Below are positions 62,480 through 64,000 of a stretch of DNA of 64,000 bases, piece after piece; positions within the stretch are counted from its first letter, which is position 1, and each line of letters opens with the position of its first letter. A program made the position numbers and the translations under genes. Below the pieces are notes generated by a model that was not told where the DNA came from, made no database searches, and saw only the letters and a list, made by a program, of their open reading frames with translations. This stretch comes from Pelobates cultripes (lineage: Eukaryota > Chordata > Amphibia > Anura > Pelobatidae): positions 114,454,021 to 114,518,020 of the forward strand of contig OW240921.1 in assembly GCA_933207985.1 (NCBI GenBank). The letters run 5' to 3'.

Positions 62480-64000
62480 CACTTGGACACTGAGCCTGCC
62501 AGAAGTGGTCATGTCATCCAATGAAGCACTTCCAATTTTGCAATAAACTAGGAAAAAATTCCTTCTTGACCCCGAAATAGCAGTCGGATCTCCTTGGATC
62601 ATGCAGCTATTTCCCCACTAATTAGAAATTATATCCCTGTATGTTCTGTTTTTGCAAGTATTTATCCAATTGCTGTTTTAAACATCTGTATGGACTCTGA
62701 TAAAACCACCTTTTCAGGCAGAGAATTTCATATCCTTATTCCTCCTACTGTAAAAAAAAACCTTTTCTTTCCCTTAGATGAAATCTCCTTTCTTCTAGCC
62801 TAAATGCGTGACCTTGTGTCCTATGTATAGCCCTGTTTATAAATAGATTTCCAGATAATGGTTTGTACTGGCCCCGAATATATTTGTATAATGTTATCAT
62901 ATCCCCTCTAAGGGGCCGTTTTTCAAAACTAAAGAGATTTATATTTCTTTACCTTTCTTCGTAACTAAAATGCTCCATTCCTTTTATCCATTTTGTAGCT
63001 TGTCTTTGCACTTTTTCTAGTGCCATGATATCCTTCTTTAGAACAGGTACCCAAAATTGCACAGCATATTCAAGGTGTGGTCTTACCAGCCATTTATAAA
63101 GAGGCAAAATTATATTTTCATCCCAAGACTTTATGCCCCTATTTATACATGACAAAACCTTACTGGCCTTAGCAACTGCAGATTGACATTGCATTTGCTG
63201 CCTAATTTGTTGTCTGTAACAATTCCCAAATCCTTCTTGTGTGTGGTTATCCCTAGTTCACTACCATTTAGGGTGTAAGTTGCCTGTGCATTCTGACCCC
63301 AAAGTGCATAATTTTGCATTTCTCTACACTAAATGCCATCTGCCATTTTAGTGCCCAGTCCCCCAAGCTATCTAAATCCCTCTGCAGCAAAGCAATATCA
63401 TGCTCACATTTTATTACTTTTCAAAGTTTTTTGTCATCTGCAAACACTAATACATGGCTTTCAATGCCTATTTCAAGATCATTTATAAATATGTTAAATA
63501 GAAGCGGACCCAAAACAGAACCCTGAGAGACACTACTTACCACTTTTGTCCAGCCTAAAAATTTACCATTAATGTCAACTTAAGCCAATGTTCTACTCAA
63601 GAACAAAAATATTCATCTAGACCAATTTCTTTTAGTTTCAAGACTAACCTATTGTGAGGAACCGTATCAAATGCCTTGGAAAAATCCAAGTAGATCCACT
63701 GCAACACCCTGATCTATACTTTTACTTACTTCTTCTTAGAATGCAATTAGGTTAGTTTGACATGACCTATGTTTCATAAAACCATGATGATTATTGCTAA
63801 TAACAATCTTCTTCTCAATGAATTTCAGAATATTATCTCTTAATAGCCCTTCAAATATTTTCCCAGTCACAGAAGTTAAGCTCGCAGGTCTATAATTTCC
63901 AGGCAAGGATTTTAAACCCTTTTTAAATATAGGAACAACATCAGCCTTCCTCCAATCCTCCAGTACAATACCTGAAACAAAAGAATCTTGAAAGATTAAA
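62480..64000 (-). pseudogene. CR1-type LINE ORF2 and 3' end, runs off the window
   Basis: On the minus strand, LEIGIESHVLVFADDKKL gives the catalytic FADD box (63430-63485). WKIPWKLVVLTGMR-like regions upstream are too decayed to quote, but LDWENI and LAWKL lie in the expected order. Downstream are QSAVAKASKVLSCINRGIKS, WLVRPHLEYAVQFWVPVLKK and DIMALEKVQRQATKWIKGME, the conserved CR1 connection region. The tail blocks match 16735 and 20685. Stops occur throughout. The 5' part lies beyond 64000. Confidence 0.85.

Overview
This window looks like gene-poor, transposon-dense nuclear DNA from a vertebrate, most likely an anuran amphibian. That inference rests on the mixture of repeats: TTAA-flanked MITEs of the frog T2 type, CR1 and L2-like LINEs, L1/Tx1-like LINEs, several Tc1/mariner families, many hAT elements with 8-bp target duplications, and a Penelope-like element with GIY-YIG nuclease and hammerhead-ribozyme relics. 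It also rests on a methyltransferase gene of the NNMT/INMT family, which is expanded in frogs. There are no bacterial-type operons, and most open frames lie in decayed transposons or simple repeats. All identifications are by eye; no database search was possible.

The only intact host gene I can support is a three-exon gene on the minus strand (33710 to 26612). It encodes a 263-residue SAM-dependent small-molecule N-methyltransferase resembling NNMT/INMT; its exon phases join perfectly. Two plus-strand relics of the same first exon (about 1576-1714 and 5364-5516) lie to the left. The locus is therefore a remnant of a local gene family with one surviving copy and two dead copies in the opposite orientation.

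Layout. 0-5.5 kb: Tc1-type terminus, possible LTR, exon relic A, CR1 tail, mariner relic, T2 MITE, exon relic B. 5.9-8.7 kb: a composite of GT minisatellite, hAT core, Tc1 transposase and T2 piece, bracketed by 144-bp inverted arms. 8.8-13.8 kb: a perfect hairpin, a hammerhead relic, an L1 reverse transcriptase relic with a local tandem expansion, an L2-type tail, a short hAT MITE and a snap-back element with a hammerhead in its loop. 13.9-19.2 kb: CR1 tails, a C-rich minisatellite and a hAT element inserted precisely into a CR1. 20.7-26.1 kb: CR1, L1 ORF1, a 118-bp tandem array, a Tc1 end, L1 ORF2 tail, T2 MITE and L2-type tail. 26.4-33.8 kb: the methyltransferase gene, with a complete Tc1 element in intron 2. 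35-38 kb: a 105-125-bp tandem array, two out-of-order antisense 18S rRNA fragments and a duplicated 275-bp unit. 39.1-43.5 kb: two hAT elements with target duplications. 44-52.2 kb: a hammerhead relic, LTR-like sequence and the Penelope-like element. 52.3-57 kb: a minus-strand L1 with an internal deletion. 57-60.7 kb: a Tc1 element whose right end was hit by a 2.1-kb foldback hAT element. 61.2-64 kb: L2-type and CR1 LINEs on the minus strand.

The features do not form a pathway. The window records layered transposition around a small methyltransferase locus. The parts most worth testing are the methyltransferase paralog, the 18S-derived fragments, the hammerhead motifs and the foldback hAT element.
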